A stretch of DNA of 64,000 nt from CALGKJ01 sp049322695. GTDB lineage: Bacteria > Bacillota > Clostridia > Lutisporales > Lutisporaceae. Below, piece after piece: positions 23,282-30,513 of the stretch. The position numbers and the translations under genes are program-made. Within the stretch, counting starts at the first letter, position 1. Every line of letters starts with the position of its first letter. The stretch is taken from positions 1 to 64,000 of the forward strand of contig JBMORW010000042.1 in the NCBI GenBank assembly GCA_049322695.1, written 5' to 3'. The notes under the pieces are model-generated. The model had not been told where the DNA came from. It made no database searches and saw nothing but the letters and a program-made list of their open reading frames with translations.

Positions 23282-24082
23282 TTATACAGCAATATCCTTT
23301 CTGTTGTATATGAAAAATGAAGCAGCGGTACTTATTATTATTACTCCAAGCATTATTGCCAGGTAGAGAGGTTTGATGCTTTTGTTTATTATCAAATCTG
23401 CCGAGTCCACATACTTGAATGGTGAGAGATATTTTAGAAACTCGAACTTTTCAGACATACTGGCCATTATACTGAAAAAGTACGTTCCAAATACTAATCC
23501 AAGTGATATAGTAAGTATATTTCTGCTTTTTCTCACAAGGCATGATATCATAAAACCGATTACGGCAAATACAATATGCATAAGCAGAGGACCAGCTGTC
23601 AAAAGTGCAAAGGCTGTCATATCAAGATTATTGTCCTTTGTAAAGCTGAAGCCAATAAGATTGACAATAGCTATCAGTCCGTTAAATATCACTAGATTTG
23701 CTGTCACAAGCAGCAGCTTCTGCGTCAATATGCTTGACCTGCTTATGGGCTTTGAAAGCAGGAACTCAATGGTCTTTTCATTCTCTTCCTTGGAAAGTAT
23801 ACCTGCACCAAGCATTGCTGCATATATGCTTCCAAAAAGCGTCAGCATCAGATAGCATTCTATGGCGTAAAACCCAAGTACATCCTTCATACTTAGCTTA
23901 TCCATATTGAAGGCTTTTACCATAGCTTCCGGAAAGGCTTTCATCATTTGGTCTATTGTTTCCTGCTGCTTTGCAAACTGCGGATATATACTCAGCATCA
24001 TAAGCATAAGTCCTGCCATAATAGCTGTCCATATAATCAAAGCTTTAAGGTTTCTATTGAATTCTCTTTTAAAAAGTATCAC
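23282..24082 (-). CDS. ABC-2 type exporter permease
   Basis: A 266-residue integral membrane protein with six hydrophobic segments, matching single-subunit ABC-2 permeases. Landmarks: the short N-terminal amphipathic helix (FKREFNRNLKALIIW), a first extracellular loop with IDQMMKAFPEAMVKAF, and the cytoplasmic EENEKTIEFLLSKPISRSSI between helices 2 and 3, typical of this family. The start is a GTG at 24082 with GGAGGG 7 bases upstream. It lies downstream of its ATPase, separated by a ~180-bp gap containing an inverted-repeat element, and upstream of TetR. The substrate is unknown; drugs or antimicrobial peptides are common for such pairs. Confidence 0.88.
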   Translation of the reverse strand: MILFKREFNRNLKALIIWTAIMAGLMLMMLSIYPQFAKQQETIDQMMKAFPEAMVKAFNMDKLSMKDVLGFYAIECYLMLTLFGSIYAAMLGAGILSKEENEKTIEFLLSKPISRSSILTQKLLLVTANLVIFNGLIAIVNLIGFSFTKDNNLDMTAFALLTAGPLLMHIVFAVIGFMISCLVRKSRNILTISLGLVFGTYFFSIMASMSEKFEFLKYLSPFKYVDSADLIINKSIKPLYLAIMLGVIIISTAASFFIYNRKDIAV

Positions 24083-24123
24083 GTTTTTACCCTCCTATAT
24101 TTGCATATTCTTAGTAAACAGAC

Positions 24124-24245
24124 TCTAGATACGAGATATAAGGCCCCGAAAGCTTAACTCGTGTCCCAGTGTCCAGTATCCACTATCTGTTTCTCTCAGC
24201 CCGTTCTCAAAACTACTAGTGACCAGTAGTTAGTGATTAGTGGCT
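24124..24245. repeat. Degenerate inverted repeat, copy D, inside the ABC operon
   Basis: The left part includes GTGTCCCAGTGTCCAGTATC and the right part (24213-24245) ACTACTAGTGACCAGTAGTT and GATTAGTGGCTG; imperfectly complementary. The centre TCAGCCCGTTCTCAAA resembles the copy A centre. It lies between the ABC ATPase and permease genes of one operon. Confidence 0.55.
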
Positions 24246-24264
24246 GAATATTTCTTTGCAAGAA

Positions 24265-25137
24265 CTATTTCTGATAGTAGTGCATAAATATCTCTTCCAA
24301 GGTTGGCTCTTCTATCAACAGATCCTTTATTTCATGCTTGTTAAGCTCAGTAATGAGAAGATTGCTTCCTCCGTTGTACAAAAGTTTAAGCTCATTGCCC
24401 TGCTTCTCTTTTCTGATTATTCCGCTTAAGTCTATATCAGAGACATCATTCTTAAATACTACTGTAACATTTTTAAATTGATTACCTGTAAGATTCTCGA
24501 TGCTTTCTACCTTTATAAGCCTGCCTTCCTTTATGATTGCCACTCTTTCACACATTCTTTGCACCTCACTCAGCACATGAGAAGAGAAGAATATTGTGAC
24601 GCCCTTTTTGTTTTCTTCCTTCAGAAGCTCAAAGAATATATTCTGCATCAACGGATCCAAGCCGCTTGTGGGCTCATCCAGTATCAGCAGCTTGGGTTCA
24701 TGCAGCAGTGCCTGGATGATGCCGACCTTCTTACGATTGCCGAAGGAAAGGTCTTCAATCCTTTTGTTAAGATCCAAATCCAGCCTTTCTGCAAGCTTCT
24801 TAATCTTTTTGCTGCAGTCCTTTCTATAATATGAAGCTGAGTAGCTCAAAAGCTCCTTGGATTTCATGTCATCATAATAATGTACCTCCGAAGGCAGATA
24901 TCCTATCATTTTTCTTATTTCATCCGTTTCCTTTAAGATATCCTTGCCAAATATGCTGGCACTGCCGCCAGTCGGATAGATAAAGTTCAGCAGCGTCCTG
25001 ATTGTAGTACTTTTACCGGCTCCATTCGGACCGATAAAACCGAATATTTCACCCTCCTCTATTGAAAAGCTTACATCGATTATTCCTCTCGATTTTCCAT
25101 AGTACTTTGTAAGTTTGTTTATCTCTATAGCCTTCAT
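24265..25137 (-). CDS. ABC exporter ATPase
   Basis: A 290-residue ATP-binding subunit. Walker A GPNGAGKST, Q-loop region MIGYLPSEVHYYDDMKS (the Gln is not obvious), signature LSFGNRKKVGIIQAL (a variant of LSGGQ), Walker B LLILDEPTSGLDPL and the H-loop FFSSHVLSEVQRM are present. The C-terminal ~75 residues form the extension usual in ABC-2 drug-type ATPases (LIEEPTLEEIFMHYY). GGAGGG is 5 bases before the ATG. It is first in the operon with the permease and TetR; its promoter is flanked by twin TetR-type operators. Confidence 0.93.
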   Translation of the reverse strand: MKAIEINKLTKYYGKSRGIIDVSFSIEEGEIFGFIGPNGAGKSTTIRTLLNFIYPTGGSASIFGKDILKETDEIRKMIGYLPSEVHYYDDMKSKELLSYSASYYRKDCSKKIKKLAERLDLDLNKRIEDLSFGNRKKVGIIQALLHEPKLLILDEPTSGLDPLMQNIFFELLKEENKKGVTIFFSSHVLSEVQRMCERVAIIKEGRLIKVESIENLTGNQFKNVTVVFKNDVSDIDLSGIIRKEKQGNELKLLYNGGSNLLITELNKHEIKDLLIEEPTLEEIFMHYYQK

Positions 25138-25170
25138 ATTATCCCTCCTGAATATTTCCTGTAGGATTAC

Positions 25171-25226
25171 TTGACCATATGGTCAATTACTAATTATATT
25201 TTATACTATATTGACCACCTAGTCAA
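25171..25226 (-). promoter_or_regulatory. Promoter with twin TetR-type operators
   Basis: TTGACCATATGGTCAA (25171-25186) is a perfect palindrome, and TTGACCACCTAGTCAA (25211-25226) a near-perfect one, with centres exactly 40 bp apart. On the minus strand, TTGACT within the upstream copy can serve as -35, with TAAAAT 17 bases on as -10, so one operator covers the -35 and the other lies just past the transcription start. Likely bound by the TetR protein at 22623. Confidence 0.85.
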
Positions 25227-25237
25227 TGACTTTTATG

Positions 25238-25266
25238 AAAAAAACTCGACAAAACCGCCGAGTTTT
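25238..25266 (-). terminator. Terminator of the V/A-ATPase operon
   Basis: Hairpin AAAACTCG (25241-25248)/CGAGTTTT (25259-25266) just past the D-subunit gene, with seven T's on the minus strand. Confidence 0.85.
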
Positions 25267-25291
25267 ACCATAAATTTTCAATTGTAAATTA

Positions 25292-25912
25292 TTATTCTCC
25301 TCCATGCTTGCTTTTTATCACTTTAAGTCTGAAAAAGTCTTCTCTATCCTTTTCCTCAAGCACTTCGGAAATAGTTCTTACCAGTTCTTTATATTTTGGA
25401 ATTTGTATATTCTGGAGAGCATTTGCTCTTTTCTGAGTTCTCTTAACCTCCATGGCAAGCTTATATACCGAATCCTCTATTTCCGAAAGCTCATAGACAA
25501 GCTCCTTAACCTGTTGAAATTTTCTGTAGGCTACATCCATGGCAGTATTTGTATGATAGAAGCTGTAATAATGCTCCAGCTCCTGTTTTTTATACTTTAT
25601 CTCAGGTATTTCCACACCCATTATGCTTTTATCAAGTATTGTAAATTCTTCAGACTCAGGTATGGAGTGAGCCAGCTGCTCAACACTGCTTATGCCCATG
25701 GTAATATTGGCAACCTGCAGTGCCTCATAGGCTTCCGCAAAAACCTTCACAACCTTATCCTGCACGTCCCTGGCTCGGTCGATGAAGTTCATCATAGACA
25801 TTATCAGAACATTTCTTTTTTTATCAAGCAACTCAAAGCCCTTTTCAGAGAGCTCCAGGGAGTTCTGTGCCGCTATAAGATTTGTCTTGGTATAGGCAAT
25901 ACTTTCCTGCAT
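25292..25912 (-). CDS. V/A-type ATP synthase subunit D (rotor stalk)
   Basis: A 206-residue, almost entirely coiled-coil protein; the central rotor shaft of the V/A-type ATPase. The N-terminal coil contains SLELSEKGFELLDKKRNVLIMSMM and the C-terminal coil EVKRTQKRANALQNIQIPKYKELVRTI, both characteristic (RRVNALE-like region). Last gene of the nine-gene operon, beginning 6 bases after the B-subunit gene. AAGGGG is 8 bases before the ATG. A terminator follows. The complex either makes ATP or, as is common in fermentative Clostridia, pumps ions at the expense of ATP. Confidence 0.95.
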   Translation of the reverse strand: MQESIAYTKTNLIAAQNSLELSEKGFELLDKKRNVLIMSMMNFIDRARDVQDKVVKVFAEAYEALQVANITMGISSVEQLAHSIPESEEFTILDKSIMGVEIPEIKYKKQELEHYYSFYHTNTAMDVAYRKFQQVKELVYELSEIEDSVYKLAMEVKRTQKRANALQNIQIPKYKELVRTISEVLEEKDREDFFRLKVIKSKHGGE

Positions 25913-25917
25913 AGCTG

Positions 25918-27294
25918 TTACCCCTTGTAATATCTTTCTATAAGCTCAGGATTGAGCCTGTTCAGCTCCTCCTTAGGCAGGCAGGTCAGAAGCTGCCACA
26001 TAAGGTCAAGTGTTTCCTCGATGCTTCTGTTGGAATCAAAGCCCTGGTTCAAAAACCTCTGCTCAAACTGTCTACCGAACTCCATGTATTTTTTATCAAT
26101 GTCACTAATATCATCTTCTCCTATTACCTGAGCCAGAGCTCTGACCTCTCTTACATGGGAATAGGAAGAAAAAACCTGATTGGCAACATCAGGGTGGTCC
26201 TCTCTGGTGAAGCCTTCGCCTATTCCGTCCTTCATCAACCTTGATAACGATGGCAGAATGTTAACAGGCGGATAAATACTCCTTTGAAACAGTTCTCTGG
26301 ACAGTATTATCTGCCCCTCTGTAATAAAGCCTGTAAGGTCAGGCACAGGGTGTGCTATATCGTCATTGGGCATTGTAAGTATTGGTATCTGTGTAATACT
26401 GCCTTTAGAATCCTTTATCATGCCTGCCCTCTCATAAAGACTTGCCAGATCCGAATACAGATATCCCGGATAGCCCTTTCTGGAGGGTACCTCTTCACGG
26501 GCCGAGGATATTTCACGTAAAGCTTCACAGTAGCTGGTCATATTGCTCATTATCACAAGAATATGCATGTCATGCTCAAAAGCCAGATACTCAGCCGCAG
26601 TCAAAGCACATCTCGGAGTAGTGATTCTCTCGACGATAGGCTCATCTGCCAGATTGACAAACATTACAACCTTATTGAGCACCCCTGCTGCTTCAAACTG
26701 CTTCCTGAAAAAATCTGCCTCATCATGCTTTATTCCCATGGCAGCAAATACTATTGCAAAGCCACCCTCTGTACTGTCCGATTCTGCTATTTTGGACTGC
26801 TTTACTATTTGAGCGGCAACTTCATTATGCGGCAGTCCGTCACCTGAGAATATGGGAAGCTTCTGACCTCTTATCAAAGTTGTAAGACCGTCTATTGAAG
26901 ATATTCCAGTCTGTATATAGTCCCTGGGGTATTTTCTTCCCACGGGATTTATAGGTCTTCCGCTTATATCATATCTCTTTTCAGCAAAAAATCCTGCCCC
27001 GTCTATAGGCTCACCTATGCCGTTGAACATTCTTCCAAGGATGTCCCTGGAAAGCGGAATCTGCATAGGCTTCCCTGTAAAAGTAACGCCGGTATTTGAT
27101 AAGGATATGCCTGCAGTGCTTTCAAAAACCTGTATTACAACTCTGTCTCTGTCTATCTGCACTACTCTTCCTTTTTTGTTTACCTGTCCCGCTACTTCAA
27201 TATCTACTATCTCATCATAGGCTGCATGCTTCACACCGCTTAGTATTATAAGGGGGCCTTCTACCTTATCAAGCTTCAAATATTTTATCTTCAT
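25918..27294 (-). CDS. V/A-type ATP synthase subunit B
   Basis: A 458-residue non-catalytic nucleotide-binding subunit. N-terminal beta barrel (VEGPLIILSGVKHAAYDEIV), then the core with PIFSGDGLPHNEVAAQIVKQ where a P-loop would be in the catalytic subunit, FAAMGIKHDEADFFRKQFE, ALTAAEYLAFEHDMHILVI and REEVPSRKGYPGYLYSDLA. Its length is normal. The ATG at 27294 overlaps the A-subunit stop by 4 bases (ATGA), giving coupled synthesis of A and B in equal amounts. Together with A it forms the A3B3 head. Confidence 0.96.
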   Translation of the reverse strand: MKIKYLKLDKVEGPLIILSGVKHAAYDEIVDIEVAGQVNKKGRVVQIDRDRVVIQVFESTAGISLSNTGVTFTGKPMQIPLSRDILGRMFNGIGEPIDGAGFFAEKRYDISGRPINPVGRKYPRDYIQTGISSIDGLTTLIRGQKLPIFSGDGLPHNEVAAQIVKQSKIAESDSTEGGFAIVFAAMGIKHDEADFFRKQFEAAGVLNKVVMFVNLADEPIVERITTPRCALTAAEYLAFEHDMHILVIMSNMTSYCEALREISSAREEVPSRKGYPGYLYSDLASLYERAGMIKDSKGSITQIPILTMPNDDIAHPVPDLTGFITEGQIILSRELFQRSIYPPVNILPSLSRLMKDGIGEGFTREDHPDVANQVFSSYSHVREVRALAQVIGEDDISDIDKKYMEFGRQFEQRFLNQGFDSNRSIEETLDLMWQLLTCLPKEELNRLNPELIERYYKG

Positions 27295-29075
27295 AGCTTA
27301 CATTCCCCCTTCCCATACTTGCATTTCAGGGAATCATAATATTTGTCTATTTCATTAATCAGTGAATCCAATATATCAAGCCTGTTTTCAGGTACATTAT
27401 ATTTCATCGTAATAATCTTATAATAAAGCTCATCATTTTTTACAGCAGAAATAGGAACACCATGCTTTACCGCTTCTGCAGCCCTTTCATAAAGCTTATC
27501 TATTACATTGAGCATTTTGTACTGCTTTATAAGAGATACGTTAGCATCATCCCTATGATATGCATTCTGCTGCAGATATCCAATCTTTATGACTCTGGAG
27601 ATTTCCAATATCAATCTCTGATCATCGGGAAGTATATCCTCGCCCACAAGCTTTACTATTTCCAGAAGCTTGTTTTCCTCCTGCAGTATCTTTAATAGCT
27701 TTGATCTAAGCTCCAGCATGTCCCGGGATACATTTTCCGCATACCACTCCCTAAGATCGGTAATATAGCCGCTGTACGAGCTTAACCAGTTGATTGCCGG
27801 ATAGTGCCTTGAATAAGCAAGGTTTTTATCAAGTGCCAAAAAAGAGTTGACAACTCTCTTAGTATTCTGAGTGACCGGCTCTGAAAAGTCACCACCGGCA
27901 GGTGATACTGCTCCTATTATGGTTATTGAGCCGCTGGCACCGTTAAGTGTCTTGACATCTGCTGCTCTTTCATAAAATTGTGCAAGCCTTGAAGGCAGAT
28001 AGGCAGGATAGCCTTCCTCTGCCGGCATTTCCTCAAGTCTTCCCGATATTTCTCTTAAAGCCTCTGCCCATCGCGAGGTGGAATCTGCCATTATTGCAAT
28101 GTTATAGCCCATATCCCTGTAGTACTCAGCTATTGTAATACCTGTATAGATACTTGCTTCACGGGCTGCAACCGGCATATTGGAGGTATTTGCAATAAGC
28201 ACAGTTCTCTCCATAAGCGACTTGCCGCTTTTGGGATCAATAATTTCCGGAAAATCCTCCAGCACTTCTGTTATCTCATTACCCCTTTCACCGCAGCCTA
28301 CATAAACTATAATATCAGCATCGCTCCATTTTGCCAGCTGATGCTGTGTAATTGTCTTTCCGGTTCCGAAGCCTCCCGGTATAGCCGCAGTACCTCCTTT
28401 TGCTAGCGGAAAAAAGGTGTCTATTACTCTCTGTCCGGTAATCAAAGGTTTGCTGATGGGATTTCTTTTTGAGACAGGACGAGGATCTCTAACCGGCCAC
28501 TCCTGATATAACTTAAGCTCATGTATATTATTGTCATCCTGCAGCTTTATTATGGTATGCTCTATATTGTAGCCGCCGCTTTTCTCTGCAAAGATAACCC
28601 TTCCCTTAAGCCTTGGAGGAACCATCAGCTTATGGACCACCAATGAGCTCTCCTGTACCTCTGCATAAACACTTCCGCCAGAAAGCATATCTCCCACTGA
28701 AGCAGATATCCTTACCTCCCAAAGCTTTTCCCGGTCCAGTGAAATCATCCCTATACCTTCCGGTATGAAGGCTGACCCTCTTTTATAGAAATCCAGGAGA
28801 GGTCTCTCAATTCCGTCAAATATATTCCCTATTATACCGGGACCAAGCTTAACAGAAAGAGGCTTGCCAGTAGAAAGCACCTCTTCTCCCCACTCAAGTC
28901 CCAATGTTTCCTCATATACCTGTATAGTAGCTATATCATTTTCTATGGAGATTATTTCGCCTATAAGCTTCTTTCTTCCTATATGCACCATTTCCCGCAT
29001 TTTGAAGCCTTCGGCATTTTCAGCCTTTACAACAGGACCGTTTATGTAAACAACCCTTGCTTTCAACTCCTCCAT
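27291..29075 (-). CDS. V/A-type ATP synthase catalytic subunit A
   Basis: A 594-residue catalytic subunit. It shows the barrel and the long bulge domain typical of V/A-type A (GIIGNIFDGIERPLLD, then GSVYAEVQESSLVVHKLMVP), the P-loop GGFGTGKT, the catalytic Glu region YVGCGERGNEITEVL, Walker B IAIMADSTSRWAEALREIS, and SYSGYITDLREWY later. The ATG at 29075 overlaps the E-subunit stop (TGATG) and GAGGTG is 8 bases upstream; the TTG one codon earlier is too near. Complete and of normal length. Confidence 0.97.
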   Translation of the reverse strand: MEELKARVVYINGPVVKAENAEGFKMREMVHIGRKKLIGEIISIENDIATIQVYEETLGLEWGEEVLSTGKPLSVKLGPGIIGNIFDGIERPLLDFYKRGSAFIPEGIGMISLDREKLWEVRISASVGDMLSGGSVYAEVQESSLVVHKLMVPPRLKGRVIFAEKSGGYNIEHTIIKLQDDNNIHELKLYQEWPVRDPRPVSKRNPISKPLITGQRVIDTFFPLAKGGTAAIPGGFGTGKTITQHQLAKWSDADIIVYVGCGERGNEITEVLEDFPEIIDPKSGKSLMERTVLIANTSNMPVAAREASIYTGITIAEYYRDMGYNIAIMADSTSRWAEALREISGRLEEMPAEEGYPAYLPSRLAQFYERAADVKTLNGASGSITIIGAVSPAGGDFSEPVTQNTKRVVNSFLALDKNLAYSRHYPAINWLSSYSGYITDLREWYAENVSRDMLELRSKLLKILQEENKLLEIVKLVGEDILPDDQRLILEISRVIKIGYLQQNAYHRDDANVSLIKQYKMLNVIDKLYERAAEAVKHGVPISAVKNDELYYKIITMKYNVPENRLDILDSLINEIDKYYDSLKCKYGKGECKL

Positions 29076-29710
29076 CAATGCATCACCTCGTCAAACAATT
29101 GAGATATGCTCAGACCTATTATATCCCTGTTTTCTTCAATAAGGGCCAGCAAAGTGTAATCTGCCTGACAGGCTTTTTCTCTATCCAATACCAAAAAGCC
29201 TCCCAATATGTTTTTATCTGCTTTTTCTATTTTATAAGCTTTATCCCTGCGCAGCGAATCAAGCTGCGAACATATAAACTCCCTGTTTTTACTCAAATCT
29301 GCTTCAGTGAAATAGAAGTATACTTCATCCGAATCCAAAAAGCTGCTGCATGCCGCTTCAAGATTCTTTCTGATATAACTGTCACAATACTCTGTTGTGG
29401 CAGCAAAAACCTCTGCCTTTTTCTTTAATATGTCAATAAGAATTTCTATGTACTCCTGCTGTTTTTTCAGTATCCTGTAGTGCTCATCGGATTGAGCCTT
29501 TGATACCAGCTGCTTTCTTTCCTTTTCAGCCTGGTTTTCAGCTTCGCAGAACATGCACTGTCTTTTTTCCTCAATCTCCGCTTCAAGCTTTTTCTTCTTT
29601 TCCTCCAGCTCATCCATAAGGCTCTTTTTTCGCTGTGAAGAGTTCAGTTCAACATTTCCAAAAAGCATTTTCCTGAACATCTCAATCTTGTCTTCTATGG
29701 TAACCGGCAT
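29075..29710 (-). CDS. V/A-type ATP synthase subunit E (peripheral stalk)
   Basis: A 211-residue peripheral-stalk subunit. The N-terminal half is a charged coiled coil (RKKSLMDELEEKKKKLEAEI), which pairs with the H/G subunit; the C-terminal globular half (EFICSQLDSLRRDKAYKIEK, ILGGFLVLDREKACQADY) clasps the head. Six cysteines make it richer in Cys than most. The ATG at 29710 is 6 bases after GAGGTG; a GTG three codons earlier overlaps the SD. It follows subunit F by about 10 bases and overlaps A by one base. Confidence 0.9.
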   Translation of the reverse strand: MPVTIEDKIEMFRKMLFGNVELNSSQRKKSLMDELEEKKKKLEAEIEEKRQCMFCEAENQAEKERKQLVSKAQSDEHYRILKKQQEYIEILIDILKKKAEVFAATTEYCDSYIRKNLEAACSSFLDSDEVYFYFTEADLSKNREFICSQLDSLRRDKAYKIEKADKNILGGFLVLDREKACQADYTLLALIEENRDIIGLSISQLFDEVMH

Positions 29711-29720
29711 TTTTTTCACC

Positions 29721-30029
29721 TCAAATCTTTACACCTATAGAATCCTTAATATAATTGGTTATATAATCCTTCGGCCTACGCTCGCCATGCCTATCCGGTA
29801 TTATGGTTATTATGGGCTTGCTGCTGTCCAGCCTTATTTCCTTCAGCTCATCCTGCACAAGCTCTGCCAAAAGCTCGGTTATAAGTATGATTCCCATATC
29901 ATTATCCGCACAGGCAGATTCCATAGCTTTTAATACTGCATCACGCTCATGGGCTATTATTCCGCTTATACCGGCAAGCCTCATGCCTATAAGTGTATCT
30001 ACATTATCGCTTATTAAATAAAACTTCAT
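29721..30029 (-). CDS. V/A-type ATP synthase subunit F
   Basis: A 102-residue CheY-like small subunit that binds the central stalk and modulates activity. It begins MKFYLISDNVDTLIGMRLAGI, with MGIILITELLAELVQDEL and KPIITIIPDRHGERR, the usual alternating alpha/beta pattern. GAGGG is 6 bases before the ATG. The gene sits between K and E in the operon. In many bacterial operons F directly precedes A; here E lies between them. Confidence 0.92.
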   Translation of the reverse strand: MKFYLISDNVDTLIGMRLAGISGIIAHERDAVLKAMESACADNDMGIILITELLAELVQDELKEIRLDSSKPIITIIPDRHGERRPKDYITNYIKDSIGVKI

Positions 30030-30065
30030 AATTATCCCTCAAAGCTTATAATATATTAAGATTAA

Positions 30066-30485
30066 CTATAATCTTCCCAGGATGATAATGGATATAATAA
30101 GTCCATATATTGCTATACCTTCTGCAAGTCCGACAAATATTAAGGTTTTCCCTAGTATTCTCGGGTTTTCGGATACTGCACCCAGAGCAGAAGACCCCAC
30201 AGAGCCAACTGCATAACCGGCTCCTATGGTAGCAAGTCCCGTTGATAGTCCTGCTGCAAGAAAACCATAGCCTGCATTTGGATTCTCTGCTGATGCTGCA
30301 TGTACCACAGCAGGCATAAGTATGAACATAAACAGAGCTATAAGCAGTATATATGAAAATATACTTGCTCTTAAGACATACCTGACATTGATTTTTCCCC
30401 AGCCTTCATTTGACCTGTAAAGTACTACACCCAGTCCGATTGTAAAAAGTACAATCAGTATTGCAATTCCGATTATAAAATTCAT
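30066..30485 (-). CDS. V/A-type ATP synthase subunit K (membrane rotor ring)
   Basis: A 139-residue ring subunit. The last ~70 residues form one proteolipid hairpin (GYGFLAAGLSTGLATIGAGYAV, loop ENPR, then LIFVGLAEGIAIYGLIISI) with the ion-binding Glu122. Upstream are two further hydrophobic segments, the second ending VVHAASAENP, which looks like a signal-peptidase site, so the N-terminal part may be an insertion signal or extra helices. The residue after Glu122 is Gly rather than Ser/Thr, and no Gln is seen in the first hairpin helix; the usual Na+ ligand set is therefore not apparent and H+ coupling is suggested. AGGAGG is a few bases from the ATG. Confidence 0.93.
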   Translation of the reverse strand: MNFIIGIAILIVLFTIGLGVVLYRSNEGWGKINVRYVLRASIFSYILLIALFMFILMPAVVHAASAENPNAGYGFLAAGLSTGLATIGAGYAVGSVGSSALGAVSENPRILGKTLIFVGLAEGIAIYGLIISIIILGRL

Positions 30486-30513
30486 TTTATCTCCTCCTTT
30501 TTCTGACAGTATG

